A stretch of 64,000 nt of DNA from Mesobacillus zeae (GTDB taxonomy: Bacteria; Bacillota; Bacilli; Bacillales; Cytobacillaceae). The notes beneath the pieces are model-generated. The model was not told the DNA's origin and searched no databases. It worked only from the letters and a program-made list of their open reading frames with translations. Positions 31,472 through 41,660 of the stretch are shown one piece after another (position 1 is the first letter of the stretch; the number at the start of each line of letters is the position of its first letter). A program made the translations under genes and the position numbers. The stretch is taken from positions 1-64,000 of the forward strand of contig NZ_QWVT01000024.1 of the NCBI RefSeq assembly GCF_003570705.1, in the 5' to 3' direction.

Positions 31472-33934
31472 ATGGAAGAGCAGCCTGCGATTGACTTGTT
31501 TTCCGAACAGGATAAATATATCAAGGGTAAACACCTTGTCACAATATTTCACAATGAACAAAATCTTTATACTGTCCTCAGAATCCGCGTCGAGGATACA
31601 AATGAAACCTATGACGAAAAAGAAGCGGTTATTACAGGCTATTTTCCCCGGGTCCATGAGCAGGAAACGTATGTCTTTTTTGGAGAACTGAAGGAGCATC
31701 CGAAATTTGGAGCACAGTTCGCCGCTACACATTACAGGAAGGATATGCCTCAATCACGGCAAGGAATAATTGGATACCTTTCAAGTGACTTGTTCAAGGG
31801 CATCGGAAAAAAAACAGCGGAGAGCATTGTGGACGAGCTTGGGGAGAGGGCCATCAGCAGAATCATGGAAAATCCGTCCATCCTTGACAGTGTACCAAGA
31901 CTTGCTCCCGAGAAAGCAAAATTGCTGTATGATACGCTGATGGAGCATCAAGGGCTCGAGCAAGTGATGGTTGCTTTGAACCAATATGGCTTTGGTCCGC
32001 AAATTTCCATGAGGATTTACCAGGCGTATAAGGAACGGGCGATCGAAACCATCAAAAACAATCCGTATCAACTTGTTGAGGATATAGAAGGAATCGGTTT
32101 TGGACGGGCAGATGAACTTGGCAGGCAGCTTGGGATTGTTGGAAGCCATCCTGACAGGATCAAAGCTGCCTGCCTGTATACCCTTGAAGGTTCCAGTCAG
32201 CAGTCGGGCCATGTCTTTGTGGAGGCTGAAGTTTTGCTTGAGGAAGTAAAGAAGCTTCTTGAAGACAGCCAGTCGCCCGAGATTGAATTTAATGCCATAT
32301 CAGAAGAAATCATCAAGCTTGGTGAGGAAAAGAAAATCGTGGTAGAGGACAGAAAGATTTACTTGCCTTCGCTATATTACTCTGAAAAAGGGCTTGTTTC
32401 CAATATCGGCAGGATCCTTGAACAAAAGGATTATGAGGATCAGTTTCCCGAGTCGGAATTTCTGCTTGCGCTTGGCCGCCTGGAAGAGAGGCTCGGGGTA
32501 CAGTATGCACCGTCTCAGAAGGAAGCGATCCAGACTGCGCTGATGTCGCCGATGATGATTTTGACTGGCGGGCCTGGGACGGGAAAAACCACTGTCATAA
32601 AAGGAATTGTCGAACTATATGCCGAGCTGCATGGATGTTCTCTGGATCCTAATGACTACCGGAAGGAAGAACCATTTCCGTTCTTGCTTGCTGCTCCCAC
32701 AGGAAGGGCGGCAAAGAGGATGGCAGAATCCACCGGGCTCCCAGCTGTCACAATACACCGGCTGCTCCGTTGGAATGGCTCCGAAGGTTTTGACCAGAAT
32801 GAAGACCAGCCACTCGAAGGAAAGCTTTTAATCGTTGACGAGAGTTCAATGGTCGATATATGGCTCGCACATCAGCTGTTTAAAGCTTTGCCGGAAAACA
32901 TCCAGGTCATCCTTGTTGGCGATGAGGATCAGCTCCCCTCTGTTGGTCCCGGCCAAGTGCTGAAGGATATGCTTGATTCAAACCGGATTCTAACTGTCAG
33001 GCTGACAGATATATACCGCCAGGCGGAGGGTTCTTCTATCATTGAGCTTGCCCACCATATGAAAAGCGGGGAAGTTCCTAAAGACTTGACAGCACAGCAG
33101 GCTGACAGGTCTTTCATACGTTGTACGTCGGGACAAATCTCCGAGGTAGTAGAACAAGTAGTTAAGAATGCGAAGAAGAAGGGCTACACAGCGAAAAGCA
33201 TCCAGGTGCTTGCGCCTATGTACAGAGGGCCTGCAGGGATTGACCGTCTCAATTTGCTGCTGCAGGAAATTTTCAACCCTAATCCTGATGGAAGCAGAAA
33301 AGAAATGGCTTTTGGAGATGTGAAGTACAGAGTGGGCGATAAAGTGCTACAGCTTGTGAACCAGCCTGAGGCCAATGTATTCAATGGGGATATGGGTGAG
33401 GTTGTCGCAATTTTTTACGCAAAAGAAAACACGGAGAAACAGGACCAGATCATCGTTTCCTATGAGGGGAACGAAGTAACATATCTGCGGCAGGATCTCT
33501 CGCAAATCACCCATGCCTATTGCTGTTCTGTACATAAATCACAGGGAAGCGAATTTCCCATTGTGATTTTGCCTGTAGTTAAAAGCTATTACAGAATGTT
33601 GCGGCGAAACCTACTCTATACGGCCATCACCAGAAGCAAGCAGTTTTTGATCCTTTGCGGGGAAGAGGACGCTTTCAGGCTTGGAATCAATCGTGCAGAT
33701 GATTTGAAACGGAATACAACCCTAGTCCAAAAGCTCGGGGAAGCGATTCCAGATCAGCTTGGTGCCGAGGTCAAAGCAGGTGAGGAAGCAGAAAGAGAAT
33801 CACTGCAAATTGCTGATTTATCAGAACTTCCGCAAGATAATGACGACTATTCAAGCATGTTATTGAAGGCTGACCCGATGATTGGTATGGAAAACCTTAC
33901 TCCTTATGATTTCATGGAGGATGGCGGAAACTAA
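31472..33934 (+). CDS. recD2: RecD2, ATP-dependent 5'-3' DNA helicase
   Basis: 820 residues. Stand-alone RecD-like helicase (RecBC is absent in Bacillus, which uses AddAB). Long N-terminal region with an OB-like segment and helix-hairpin-helix motifs (SSDLFKGIGKKTAESIVDELG, IEGIGFGRADELGRQLG), Walker A TGGPGTGKTTV near residue 365, Walker B LLIVDESSMVD, and C-terminal YTAITRSKQFLILCG. It limits mutagenesis and helps fork progression in B. subtilis. GGGGGG precedes ATG 31472. Confidence 0.95.
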   Translation: MEEQPAIDLFSEQDKYIKGKHLVTIFHNEQNLYTVLRIRVEDTNETYDEKEAVITGYFPRVHEQETYVFFGELKEHPKFGAQFAATHYRKDMPQSRQGIIGYLSSDLFKGIGKKTAESIVDELGERAISRIMENPSILDSVPRLAPEKAKLLYDTLMEHQGLEQVMVALNQYGFGPQISMRIYQAYKERAIETIKNNPYQLVEDIEGIGFGRADELGRQLGIVGSHPDRIKAACLYTLEGSSQQSGHVFVEAEVLLEEVKKLLEDSQSPEIEFNAISEEIIKLGEEKKIVVEDRKIYLPSLYYSEKGLVSNIGRILEQKDYEDQFPESEFLLALGRLEERLGVQYAPSQKEAIQTALMSPMMILTGGPGTGKTTVIKGIVELYAELHGCSLDPNDYRKEEPFPFLLAAPTGRAAKRMAESTGLPAVTIHRLLRWNGSEGFDQNEDQPLEGKLLIVDESSMVDIWLAHQLFKALPENIQVILVGDEDQLPSVGPGQVLKDMLDSNRILTVRLTDIYRQAEGSSIIELAHHMKSGEVPKDLTAQQADRSFIRCTSGQISEVVEQVVKNAKKKGYTAKSIQVLAPMYRGPAGIDRLNLLLQEIFNPNPDGSRKEMAFGDVKYRVGDKVLQLVNQPEANVFNGDMGEVVAIFYAKENTEKQDQIIVSYEGNEVTYLRQDLSQITHAYCCSVHKSQGSEFPIVILPVVKSYYRMLRRNLLYTAITRSKQFLILCGEEDAFRLGINRADDLKRNTTLVQKLGEAIPDQLGAEVKAGEEAERESLQIADLSELPQDNDDYSSMLLKADPMIGMENLTPYDFMEDGGN

Positions 33935-33960
33935 TCCTGTTCGGAAAGGTGGGAGTCATC

Positions 33961-34434
33961 TTGCGGACATTTTCCGTGCTGAAAGGCTTGCCGGTTTTAG
34001 AAGCCGGTACAGGGGGAAAATTGGGGACGGTATCAGATTTGGTTCTTTCGGATGACGGCAGGGTGAAAAGGCTTATTGTAAGGAGAGGTAATCTTTTCAA
34101 GCCAAGCGCTTCTGTCGAAATAGCGAGCATCATTGCTGTTAATTCCGACAATTTGGTGGTTGAACAATCATCATTGCGTGAGGAAAGCAAGAATTCAGGT
34201 GAGTATACACTGGAGCATCACGACAGCTTGTTAGGGCGGATGTTTGTAACGGAAGACGGCCGTGAGCTCGGTCTTCTTGATGATGTATATTTCCATGAAG
34301 AAGTGGGCACGATTGTAGGGTACGAATTAACGGATGGCTTTTTTTCGGATATATCGGAAGGAAAGCGACTGGTTAAACCAGCCGGCCCCCCTGCAATCGA
34401 AAAGGACGCCATCATTGTTAACGTAGACAAGTAA
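33961..34434 (+). CDS. PRC-barrel domain protein (YrrD-like)
   Basis: 157 residues with two PRC-barrel units, LKGLPVLEAGTGGKLGTVSDLVL at the N-terminus and GRMFVTEDGRELGLLDDVYF near residue 95. PRC barrels occur in photosynthetic reaction centres and in RimM and act in RNA or protein contacts. Start TTG 33961 follows AGGTGGGAG and gives MRTFSVLKGLPV; GTG 33949 overlaps that site. Follows recD2 by 26 nt. Function unknown. Confidence 0.82.
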   Translation: MRTFSVLKGLPVLEAGTGGKLGTVSDLVLSDDGRVKRLIVRRGNLFKPSASVEIASIIAVNSDNLVVEQSSLREESKNSGEYTLEHHDSLLGRMFVTEDGRELGLLDDVYFHEEVGTIVGYELTDGFFSDISEGKRLVKPAGPPAIEKDAIIVNVDK

Positions 34435-34459
34435 GTCTTGAACAAAGAGGTGTCCTTTT

Positions 34460-34651
34460 ATGTTAACGTGCCCAAATTGCCGCAGTAAAGACATCGGTAA
34501 AATTGGAATTAATCAGTATTACTGCTGGAATTGCTTCATTGAATTATCCTTGGAAAATGGTATTATTCACACCCATCAAGTGGAAGAGGACGGAAGCATC
34601 AGTTCCCTTGATGATCTGTTTGATGAAGAACAGCGCCAATTCGGAGGATAA
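34460..34651 (+). CDS. Small zinc-ribbon-like protein
   Basis: 63 residues. Two Cys pairs, CPNCRS (residues 4-7) and YCWNC (about 22-25), form a compact zinc ribbon; the rest is acidic (SSLDDLFDEEQ). AGAGGTGTCC precedes ATG 34460. It sits in the run recD2-yrrD-this gene-YrzQ-like. I do not recognise a characterised homologue. Confidence 0.7.
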   Translation: MLTCPNCRSKDIGKIGINQYYCWNCFIELSLENGIIHTHQVEEDGSISSLDDLFDEEQRQFGG

Positions 34652-34689
34652 AGATTCTCTTGGCGGAAACAAGTAAGAGGTGAAATGAC

Positions 34690-34824
34690 ATGAATAAAAT
34701 GTTCACCACCGTGCTTGCATTTGGAGCCGGAATGGCTGTGTCAACCCTTGTAGGGAAAACCAATTTGCCAAACAAGCGTCAGATGAAGAGGATGAAAAAA
34801 AGAATATCCAAAGCTTTTTTTTGA
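34690..34824 (+). CDS. YrzQ-like DUF3918 microprotein
   Basis: 44 residues: a hydrophobic segment (TTVLAFGAGMAVSTLVG) followed by a strongly basic tail with QMKRMKKRISKAFF. AGAGGTGAAATG lies upstream of ATG 34690. The layout (short helix, then RxMRRMRR-type tail) matches the YrzQ/DUF3918 family. The basic tail could bind membrane phospholipid or nucleic acid; function unknown. Confidence 0.7.
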   Translation: MNKMFTTVLAFGAGMAVSTLVGKTNLPNKRQMKRMKKRISKAFF

Positions 34825-34829
34825 ATTTC

Positions 34830-34862
34830 AAGCCTTTGCTGAAAAAGCAAGGGCTTTTTTAT
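34830..34862 (+). terminator. Terminator after the YrzQ-like gene
   Basis: AGCCTTTGCT pairs with AAGCAAGGGCT across GAAA with one mismatch, then six T. Confidence 0.8.
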
Positions 34863-34934
34863 CGGTAAATTGCCAAACTCTACCTGTATAGAATTTTTCG
34901 TCTGTAAAAAAATAGGTACAGGAGGCGAAACATA

Positions 34935-36011
34935 TTGGATATCCGGATGAAATGGTTTTATCGGCTTGGATTTCTTCTCCTGTTATTTGCAGTTATTTAT
35001 ACTTTTCTTAAAATACGGCAAGTATGGATTCCGGCAGCCGAGATGATCGGCTCGTTGATCGTCCCTTTTTTTGTTGGGGCATTCATCACCTACCTACTGC
35101 ATCCTGTCGTTGATTTTCTTCACCAAAAAGGACTGCATCGAGGGATTGCTGTCTTCATCATTTATACACTCTTTTTCAGCTTTACGGGTTATGGAATCTA
35201 CAAGGGTATTCCGCTGTTCATTTCCCAGCTGGAGGATCTTTCTGAAAACGCACCAATTTTCGCGGCTCAATACAGGGAGTGGATTGAGAGTATAGAGCAC
35301 CAGACTTCAAGCTGGCCGGGAGGTGTGCATGAAAGAATTGATGAATTTATCGCAGCGCTCGAGAATTCACTCGACAACATCCTTGGGAGAATAATCAGTA
35401 TATTGCTAAGTCTGATGAATTCAATCGTGAGTCTTGCGGTGATTCCTTTTATTGCTTTTTACATGCTGAAGGATCATGACCAGATCAAAAAAGCAGCATG
35501 GTATATGTCACCGAAATCCTGGCGTGAACCCGGTCAGCAGTTTTTGCGGGATGTAGACCTTTCACTGGGGAGGTATATCCGCGGGCAGCTCCTTGTCTGC
35601 CTCGCAATTGGAACCATTTCGGCACTTCTTTTTTCTATTGCCGGAATGCCTTATGCCGTGCTTCTTGGGGTGATTGTTGGCATTACTAACGTCATCCCTT
35701 ATTTTGGACCCGTTATCGGCGCCATACCTGCAGTGATCATAGCTGCAACCATTTCCATCAAATTAATGCTGACCTGTGCGATTATTGTCTTCACCCTGCA
35801 GTTCATCGAAGGAAATATCCTTTCTCCCCTCATAGTTGGAAAGAGCATCCATATGCATCCCTTGATTATCATGTTTGCTCTGCTTGCTGGCGGACAGGCT
35901 GGAGGAATTGCCGGGATGGTACTCGCTGTACCGATTGTCGTCATTCTGAGGGCGGCAATCGTCCACGCACGGGACCATCTTGTTGCAGCGAAAAGAAAGC
36001 AAGCTACTTAA
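34935..36011 (+). CDS. AI-2E family transporter (YrrI-like)
   Basis: 358 residues, about eight membrane helices. Family signatures are IVPFFVGAFITYLLHPVVDFLHQKG (about 37-62) and GVIVGITNVIPYFGPVIGAIPAVI (about 245-270). The family was named for a member linked to AI-2 export; others are Na+/H+ antiporters, so the substrate is open. Start TTG 34935 with GGAGG 9 nt upstream. Immediately upstream of the alaS leader. Confidence 0.85.
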   Translation: MDIRMKWFYRLGFLLLLFAVIYTFLKIRQVWIPAAEMIGSLIVPFFVGAFITYLLHPVVDFLHQKGLHRGIAVFIIYTLFFSFTGYGIYKGIPLFISQLEDLSENAPIFAAQYREWIESIEHQTSSWPGGVHERIDEFIAALENSLDNILGRIISILLSLMNSIVSLAVIPFIAFYMLKDHDQIKKAAWYMSPKSWREPGQQFLRDVDLSLGRYIRGQLLVCLAIGTISALLFSIAGMPYAVLLGVIVGITNVIPYFGPVIGAIPAVIIAATISIKLMLTCAIIVFTLQFIEGNILSPLIVGKSIHMHPLIIMFALLAGGQAGGIAGMVLAVPIVVILRAAIVHARDHLVAAKRKQAT

Positions 36012-36020
36012 AAAAGAAAT

Positions 36021-36049
36021 TTGACAAATGGATGTGCGCTTTATATAAT
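36021..36049 (+). promoter_or_regulatory. Consensus SigA promoter of alaS leader
   Basis: TTGACA (36021-36026), 17-nt spacer, TATAAT (36044-36049): a perfect consensus pair. Start near 36056. Confidence 0.9.
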
Positions 36050-36055
36050 TCGGCT

Positions 36056-36303
36056 ATACGATATCAAAAACTAACATGTTGAAGGATCGAGTATGCTGCA
36101 GACCGCTGAAAAGAGAGGAATTCCCACGGCTGAAAGGGATTTCCGGTGAAGGGCAGCAGAAGGCTAATCCCGAGTGCAGTCAAAACCTGCCGTGAAGCCG
36201 CGTTAAGGCGATTTGAGAGATGGATGCAGCTGTTTGGCATTCATAATCAGGGTGGTACCGCGAGATTAGCTCTCGTCCCTGTCCAGGGATGGGGGCTTTT
36301 TTG
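36056..36303 (+). promoter_or_regulatory. T-box riboswitch upstream of alaS
   Basis: T-box core AGGGTGGTACCGCG at 36249-36262. The terminator is formed by GCTCTCGTCCCT with AGGGATGGGGGC ending in T6 at about 36298. Stem I spans about 36075-36175, with a likely specifier GCT (Ala) at 36163-36165 in AAGGCTAATCC. Uncharged tRNA-Ala should favour readthrough. Confidence 0.88.
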
Positions 36304-36373
36304 TTTGCTTTTAAAAGGAATTATATTCCAATTTAATCCTGAACCAATCTTAAACTTATAAGGAGGCGTTAAA

Positions 36374-39007
36374 ATGAAACAGCTCACAGGCTCGGAAATT
36401 AGAAGGATGTTTCTCGATTTTTTCAAGGAAAAAGGACATGCGGTGGAGCCAAGCGCTTCGCTTGTTCCCCATGAAGATCCTTCCTTGCTTTGGATTAACA
36501 GTGGGGTTGCAACGCTGAAGAAGTATTTTGACGGCAGGGTGATCCCGGCAAACCCACGGATTACCAATGCACAAAAATCGATTCGCACAAATGACATTGA
36601 AAACGTTGGAAACACTGCGAGACATCATACATTTTTTGAAATGCTCGGAAACTTCTCGATTGGCGACTACTTCAAGACTGAAGCGATCGAGTGGGCATGG
36701 GAGTTTCTCACTGATGAGAAGTGGATCGGCTTTGAAAAAGAAAAATTGTCCGTTACCATTCACCCGGAAGATGATGAGGCTTTTGAAATCTGGAATAAAA
36801 AAATGGGCGTTCCTGAAGAGAGAATCATCCGCCTGGAGGGGAACTTCTGGGATATAGGGGAAGGGCCAAGTGGTCCAAACACCGAAATTTTCTATGATCG
36901 CGGTCCGGCATACGGAGACGACCCGGAAGACAGTGAATTGTATCCTGGCGGTGAAAATGACCGTTATCTCGAAGTATGGAACCTTGTTTTTTCAGAGTTT
37001 AACCATAATCCTGACGGTACATATACTCCGCTGCCAAAGAAAAACATCGATACAGGAATGGGTCTTGAGCGGATGGCTTCAGTTGTCCAAAATGTGCCAA
37101 CCAACTTCGATACAGACCTGTTCATGCCAATCATCAGAGAAACGGAACAAATTTCTGATGAGAAATATGGAGTTTCCAAAGAAAAAGATACGGCATTCAA
37201 AGTCATTGCGGACCATATAAGGACAGTATCTTTTGCTGTGGCTGATGGCGCTCTCCCTTCAAATGAAGGCCGTGGCTATGTCCTTCGCCGACTGCTCCGT
37301 CGCGCAGTTCGCTACGCAAAAAAACTTGGCATCAACAGGCCTTTCATGCATGAGCTTGTGCCAGTGGTTGCCGGTATCATGGATGATTTCTACCCTGAGG
37401 TAAAAGACAAGGAAGAATTTGTTCAAAAAGTTATTAAAAATGAAGAAGATCGATTCCATGAAACGCTTAACGAAGGACTTGCGATTCTGGGTGACCTGAT
37501 CAAGGAGCAAAAGGAAAAAGGAAGCGATACGATCAGGGGAGAAGATATTTTCCGCTTGTATGATACCTACGGTTTCCCGGTGGAACTGACGGAAGAATAT
37601 GTGCAGGAGGAAGGCCTGAAAGCCGACCATGCCGGATTTGAAGCCGAGATGGAAAGACAGCGGGACAGGGCCCGATCTGCACGCCAGGATGTCGGATCGA
37701 TGGTGGTACAGGGCGGAATTCTTGGCGATATCAAGACAGAGAGTAAATTTGTTGGCTATGACAGGCTGGAAGCAGAAAGCACGCTAGTTGCCATTATCAA
37801 GGGAGGCGAGCTTGCTGAGGAAGCAAGCGGAGGAGAAGTATTCCAGTTCATCCTTGATGTAACTCCTTTTTATGCTGAAAGTGGCGGCCAGATTGCCGAT
37901 GCAGGGACGCTTACCGCAGAGGGCGTAACAGTTTTAGTAAAAGATGTGCAAAAGGCGCCAAACGGGCAGAATCTCCACAATGCAGTCGTTCAATCGGGGA
38001 CAATCCGGTCAGGACAGGCTGTTACTTCAATAGTGGACGCTGTTAACAGGGGAAGAGTCATCAAGAATCACACAGCGACTCATTTACTTCACCAAGCGCT
38101 AAAAGATGTGCTTGGAACACACGTTAACCAAGCAGGTTCTCTTGTACAGGCTGACAGGCTTAGGTTCGACTTCTCCCATTTTGGCCAAGTGACACAGGAA
38201 GAACTCGAGAAAATTGAGACAATCGTGAATGAGAAAATCTGGCAGGGGATGAAAGTTCAAACAGACCTGAAGCCAATTAATGAAGCTAAGGCAATGGGTG
38301 CAATGGCGCTGTTTGGAGAGAAATACGGCGATGTTGTCCGTGTTGTCCAAGTTGGCGACTATAGCCTAGAACTATGCGGAGGATGCCATGTGCCAAACAC
38401 TTCCGTGATCGGCTTGTTCAAAATTGTATCGGAAGCAGGGATTGGAGCCGGAACGCGAAGAATAGAAGCGGTTACGGGCGAATCTGCTTACCATGTGCTG
38501 AATGATCATATTACGATTCTGAAAACAGCTGCTGCAAAATTAAAGACTGCTCCAAAAGATGTCGCTGGCCGAGTGGAAGCTCTTCTCGGCGAAAACAGAC
38601 AGCTTCAGCGTGAAAATGAATCGCTTTCTGCAAAACTGGGAAATATTGAAGCAGGGAGCCTTGCTTCAAGGGTCAAGGATATAAATGGCGTACCGCTGCT
38701 GGCTGCCCGTGTCCAGGCTGCAGACATGAATAGTCTCAGGAATATTGCGGATGATTTGAAACAAAAGATTGGGTCTGCAGTTATTTTGCTCGGAAGTGCT
38801 GATGGAAGCAAAGTGAACCTTATTGCTGCTGTTACAAAAGATCTGATAGACAAAGGTTATCATGCCGGCAAGCTCGTCAAAGAAGCAGCATCCATTTGCG
38901 GAGGTGGAGGCGGAGGCCGTCCGGATATGGCCCAGGCAGGCGGGAAAGAGCCTGAAAAGCTGGAAAGTGCCCTTCAATTTGCTGAAGAATGGATCAAATC
39001 CATTTGA
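36374..39007 (+). CDS. alaS: AlaS, alanyl-tRNA synthetase
   Basis: 877 residues. Class II catalytic core ([54 protein letters not shown]), editing domain with HxxxH in [12 protein letters not shown] (about 565) and the zinc Cys/His pair in [10 protein letters not shown] (about 667), and a C-terminal C-Ala domain ending with [27 protein letters not shown] precedes ATG 36374. Regulated by the T-box upstream. Confidence 0.97.
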   Translation: MKQLTGSEIRRMFLDFFKEKGHAVEPSASLVPHEDPSLLWINSGVATLKKYFDGRVIPANPRITNAQKSIRTNDIENVGNTARHHTFFEMLGNFSIGDYFKTEAIEWAWEFLTDEKWIGFEKEKLSVTIHPEDDEAFEIWNKKMGVPEERIIRLEGNFWDIGEGPSGPNTEIFYDRGPAYGDDPEDSELYPGGENDRYLEVWNLVFSEFNHNPDGTYTPLPKKNIDTGMGLERMASVVQNVPTNFDTDLFMPIIRETEQISDEKYGVSKEKDTAFKVIADHIRTVSFAVADGALPSNEGRGYVLRRLLRRAVRYAKKLGINRPFMHELVPVVAGIMDDFYPEVKDKEEFVQKVIKNEEDRFHETLNEGLAILGDLIKEQKEKGSDTIRGEDIFRLYDTYGFPVELTEEYVQEEGLKADHAGFEAEMERQRDRARSARQDVGSMVVQGGILGDIKTESKFVGYDRLEAESTLVAIIKGGELAEEASGGEVFQFILDVTPFYAESGGQIADAGTLTAEGVTVLVKDVQKAPNGQNLHNAVVQSGTIRSGQAVTSIVDAVNRGRVIKNHTATHLLHQALKDVLGTHVNQAGSLVQADRLRFDFSHFGQVTQEELEKIETIVNEKIWQGMKVQTDLKPINEAKAMGAMALFGEKYGDVVRVVQVGDYSLELCGGCHVPNTSVIGLFKIVSEAGIGAGTRRIEAVTGESAYHVLNDHITILKTAAAKLKTAPKDVAGRVEALLGENRQLQRENESLSAKLGNIEAGSLASRVKDINGVPLLAARVQAADMNSLRNIADDLKQKIGSAVILLGSADGSKVNLIAAVTKDLIDKGYHAGKLVKEAASICGGGGGGRPDMAQAGGKEPEKLESALQFAEEWIKSI

Positions 39008-39077
39008 TATAAAGCAGAAGTAGTGTAAAATGTAGGTAATTGCTTTCCAAGCCTACGAATAAAGCGAGGTGCATTTT

Positions 39078-39347
39078 ATGAGCTCTTTCGATAAAACAAT
39101 GAAATTTAATTTTCCAGAAGAGCCTTTCGAACATGATGTGGATGATGTATTGTTCCAAGTGTACGAAGCGCTCAAGGAAAAAGGGTACAACCCTATCAAC
39201 CAGATTGTCGGATATTTGCTGTCGGGAGATCCGGCGTACATTCCGCGCCACCGGGATGCCCGCAATATCATCAGGAAACTGGAACGCGATGAAATCATTG
39301 AAGAATTGGTGAAATCGTACCTGAAACAGCAGCGAGAGGGCCAATAA
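39078..39347 (+). CDS. IreB-family regulatory phosphoprotein (UPF0297)
   Basis: 89 residues. [15 protein letters not shown] and [47 protein letters not shown] are the hallmark of the UPF0297/IreB family. In Enterococcus faecalis IreB is phosphorylated by the PASTA kinase IreK at N-terminal threonines and affects cephalosporin resistance. GAGGTG precedes ATG 39078. Its stop overlaps the ruvX start (TAATG), so the two are coupled. Confidence 0.92.
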   Translation: MSSFDKTMKFNFPEEPFEHDVDDVLFQVYEALKEKGYNPINQIVGYLLSGDPAYIPRHRDARNIIRKLERDEIIEELVKSYLKQQREGQ

Positions 39348-39763
39348 TGCGGACACTTGGTTTGGATGTGGGAACAAAGACAGTTGGTGTTGCAGTAAGC
39401 GATGAGCTTGGCTGGACAGCACAAGGTTTGAAGACCCTGAAAATCAATGAGGATAAAAATGAGTTTGGATTTTCGGAATTAGGGTCTATAATAAAAGAGT
39501 ACAGTGTGGGCAAAATTGTTGTAGGGCTTCCCAAAAATATGAATGGCTCAATTGGACCAAGAGGACAAGCCTGCCAGAAGTATGGGGCGGAGCTTGGGGA
39601 AATGTATGATCTTCCTGTCATTCTTTGGGACGAGCGTCTTACCACAATGGCGGCTGAAAGGTTGCTGATTGAGGCCGATGTCAGCCGCAGCAAACGCAAG
39701 AAAGTGATAGATAAGATGGCTGCAGTCATGATCCTTCAAGGTTATCTTGACAGCCAATCCTAA
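39347..39763 (+). CDS. ruvX: RuvX (YqgF/YrrK), putative Holliday junction resolvase and pre-16S rRNA nuclease
   Basis: 138 residues, RNase H-like fold. [19 protein letters not shown] (first acidic residue), [14 protein letters not shown] (motif with conserved Asn-Gly) and LWDERLTT (Asp-Glu) form the active site. The family matures the 16S rRNA 5' end and has been proposed as a junction resolvase. Overlaps ireB by one base, and sits upstream of a DUF1292 gene as in most Firmicutes. Confidence 0.93.
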   Translation: MRTLGLDVGTKTVGVAVSDELGWTAQGLKTLKINEDKNEFGFSELGSIIKEYSVGKIVVGLPKNMNGSIGPRGQACQKYGAELGEMYDLPVILWDERLTTMAAERLLIEADVSRSKRKKVIDKMAAVMILQGYLDSQS

Positions 39764-39776
39764 TGAGGTGAAAATT

Positions 39777-40064
39777 ATGGAACATGGTGAAAACAACATT
39801 ACAGTAGTAGACGAAAACGGAAACGAGCAGCTTTGCGAGGTCCTTTTCACATTTGATTCCGAGGAGTTCGGAAAATCCTATGTCCTTTATTACCCAATCG
39901 GTGCAGAGGAAGAAGACGAAGAAGATATTGAAATTCATGCTTCTTCATTTGTTCCGACTGAGGACGGGCAAGATGGAGAATTGACTCCAATTGAAACAGA
40001 TGAAGAGTGGGACATGATTGAGGAAATGCTTGAAACTTTCCTTGCTGATCAGGATGAGGAATAA
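39777..40064 (+). CDS. DUF1292 protein (UPF0473, YrzB)
   Basis: 95 residues, very acidic ([30 protein letters not shown]). Conserved next to ruvX and ireB across Firmicutes; function unknown. GAGGTGA precedes ATG 39777; an upstream ATG at 39747 lies inside ruvX and has no site. Confidence 0.88.
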   Translation: MEHGENNITVVDENGNEQLCEVLFTFDSEEFGKSYVLYYPIGAEEEDEEDIEIHASSFVPTEDGQDGELTPIETDEEWDMIEEMLETFLADQDEE

Positions 40065-40099
40065 ATAGCAATTCATCCGGGGCAACCTGGGTAACAAAA

Positions 40100-40126
40100 A
40101 GCCGGGCTAAAATCCCGGCTTTTTTG
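40100..40126 (+). terminator. Terminator after the DUF1292 gene
   Basis: AGCCGGG (40100-40106) with CCCGGCT (40114-40120), A-run before and T6 after; probably works in both directions. Confidence 0.88.
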
Positions 40127-40280
40127 TGCTGTTTTTTTTGCAGTATTTTATCCATTCTTGTCTGTTTATTTTATTTATGGGAGTGTTTTTTCGATAAATT
40201 TTTTATTCCTGGAGGTAAAATATAGTATAATGGTTCGAGAATTAACAGTTGGACTATAAGGGAAGCCCGGAGGGGAAAAT

Positions 40281-41438
40281 ATGCCTGAAGACAGGAATAA
40301 AGAGAACAGTCCGGACAAGCCGGACAAAAAACAATACATATACGATAAATTGGAAGAACAGCATAGCGAGGCAAAAGTTGTCCGAAAAGCAGTTTCCATT
40401 GCTGCATTAGGCCTTGGTTTACTTGTTGTAATTGCAGTTCTGGGTGGTTTTATTTATGTGAACAATGCTTTGGACCCTGTAGACAGTGACAGTAAAAAGA
40501 CTGTTAAAGTTGAAATCCCGATTGGCTCATCAGTAAACGGAATTGGCCAGATCCTTGAAGATAAAGGGGTTATACGTGATGCCCGAATCTTTAAGTACTA
40601 TGTAAAGTTCAAGAATGAATCCGGATTTATGGCTGGGAAGTACAAGATGAAGCCATCGATGACACTTCCTGAAGTTGTTAAAGGGCTTAAAACCGGGAGC
40701 GTGATGCAGGAAGAAACCATGAGGATCACAATCCCTGAAGGAAAACAGCTCTCACAGATAGCGGGGATTATCGGGGAGAAAACAGGGCAGGATCCCGCAG
40801 CGGTCCTTCAAAAGCTGAATGATAAAAAGTTTGTCAAATCAATGATGGATAAATACCCTGAACTTCTTACAGAAGAAATTCTCGATCAGAAAGTGAAAAA
40901 TCCATTGGAAGGTTATCTGTTCCCTGCAACCTATCCTTTTTATACAGAGAAACCTGCGTTTGAAGAAATGGTTATGGTCATGCTGGACAAAACAGACGAA
41001 ACTTTGGCGAAATATCGGGAACAGGCTTCTGCTCAGAAGATGACGACCCACAAACTCCTTACAATGGCATCACTCATTGAAGAGGAAGCAACTGAAAAAG
41101 CGGACAGAAACAAGATATCAAGTGTTTTTTATAATCGTATTAAGCAGGATATGCCGCTGCAGACAGATCCTACAGTCTTATACGCCCATGGAAAGCATAA
41201 GGACCGGGTTTACTATAAGGACCTTGAGATTGATTCACCGTATAACACGTATAAGAACAAAGGGCTCCCGCCGGGACCGATCGCAAACGCCGGGGTAATG
41301 TCCATTGAAGCGGCACTTACGCCGGATAAAACAGACTTTTTGTACTTCCTTGCAACCTCCACGGGGGACGTCATTTATACAAGGACACTAGAAGAACATA
41401 ATAGCGAAAAAGCAAAGCATATTACTGGCAAAAAGTAA
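40281..41438 (+). CDS. mltG: MltG, endolytic peptidoglycan transglycosylase
   Basis: 385 residues. Charged cytoplasmic N-terminus, one membrane helix at about 40-62 (ALGLGLLVVIAVLGGFIYV), a LysM-like domain, and the YceG/MltG domain with catalytic Glu in SLIEEEAT (about 266) and SPYNTYKNKGLPPGPIANAG (about 318). It cleaves nascent glycan strands and sets glycan length. GGAGGGG precedes ATG 40281. Closed by a terminator at 41452. Confidence 0.94.
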   Translation: MPEDRNKENSPDKPDKKQYIYDKLEEQHSEAKVVRKAVSIAALGLGLLVVIAVLGGFIYVNNALDPVDSDSKKTVKVEIPIGSSVNGIGQILEDKGVIRDARIFKYYVKFKNESGFMAGKYKMKPSMTLPEVVKGLKTGSVMQEETMRITIPEGKQLSQIAGIIGEKTGQDPAAVLQKLNDKKFVKSMMDKYPELLTEEILDQKVKNPLEGYLFPATYPFYTEKPAFEEMVMVMLDKTDETLAKYREQASAQKMTTHKLLTMASLIEEEATEKADRNKISSVFYNRIKQDMPLQTDPTVLYAHGKHKDRVYYKDLEIDSPYNTYKNKGLPPGPIANAGVMSIEAALTPDKTDFLYFLATSTGDVIYTRTLEEHNSEKAKHITGKK

Positions 41439-41451
41439 GGGCAGTCTGTGT

Positions 41452-41485
41452 GGGGAATGAGAAACAATAGCATTCCCCTTTTATT
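41452..41485 (+). terminator. Terminator after mltG
   Basis: GGGGAATG (41452-41459) pairs with CATTCCCC (41471-41478), then TTTTATTTAT. Confidence 0.85.
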
Positions 41486-41552
41486 TATGTTAAAATAGTT
41501 CGAGTGTTTTTGCGAAGATTGACGAAAACAATCGGTGAGTAGCCGTGTTTTT

Positions 41553-41602
41553 GCGCTTGCGCTTTTTTAGAGGATAAGCTAGACGGGCGCTTGCGCTTTT
41601 TT
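41553..41602 (+). repeat. Two copies of GCGCTTGCGCTTTTTT
   Basis: Identical 16-mers at 41553-41568 and 41587-41602, 34 nt apart. Each has a self-complementary GCGC-TT-GCGC core followed by T6, so it resembles a minimal terminator. A related element, AAAAGCGAAAGCGCCC in the opposite orientation, is duplicated at 57375 and 57416. Confidence 0.75.
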
Positions 41603-41660
41603 ATTTTGCTCTTGTGAGGATACTTTCCCGAATGTTTTTAGAATAAGAGGTGATGGCGGC

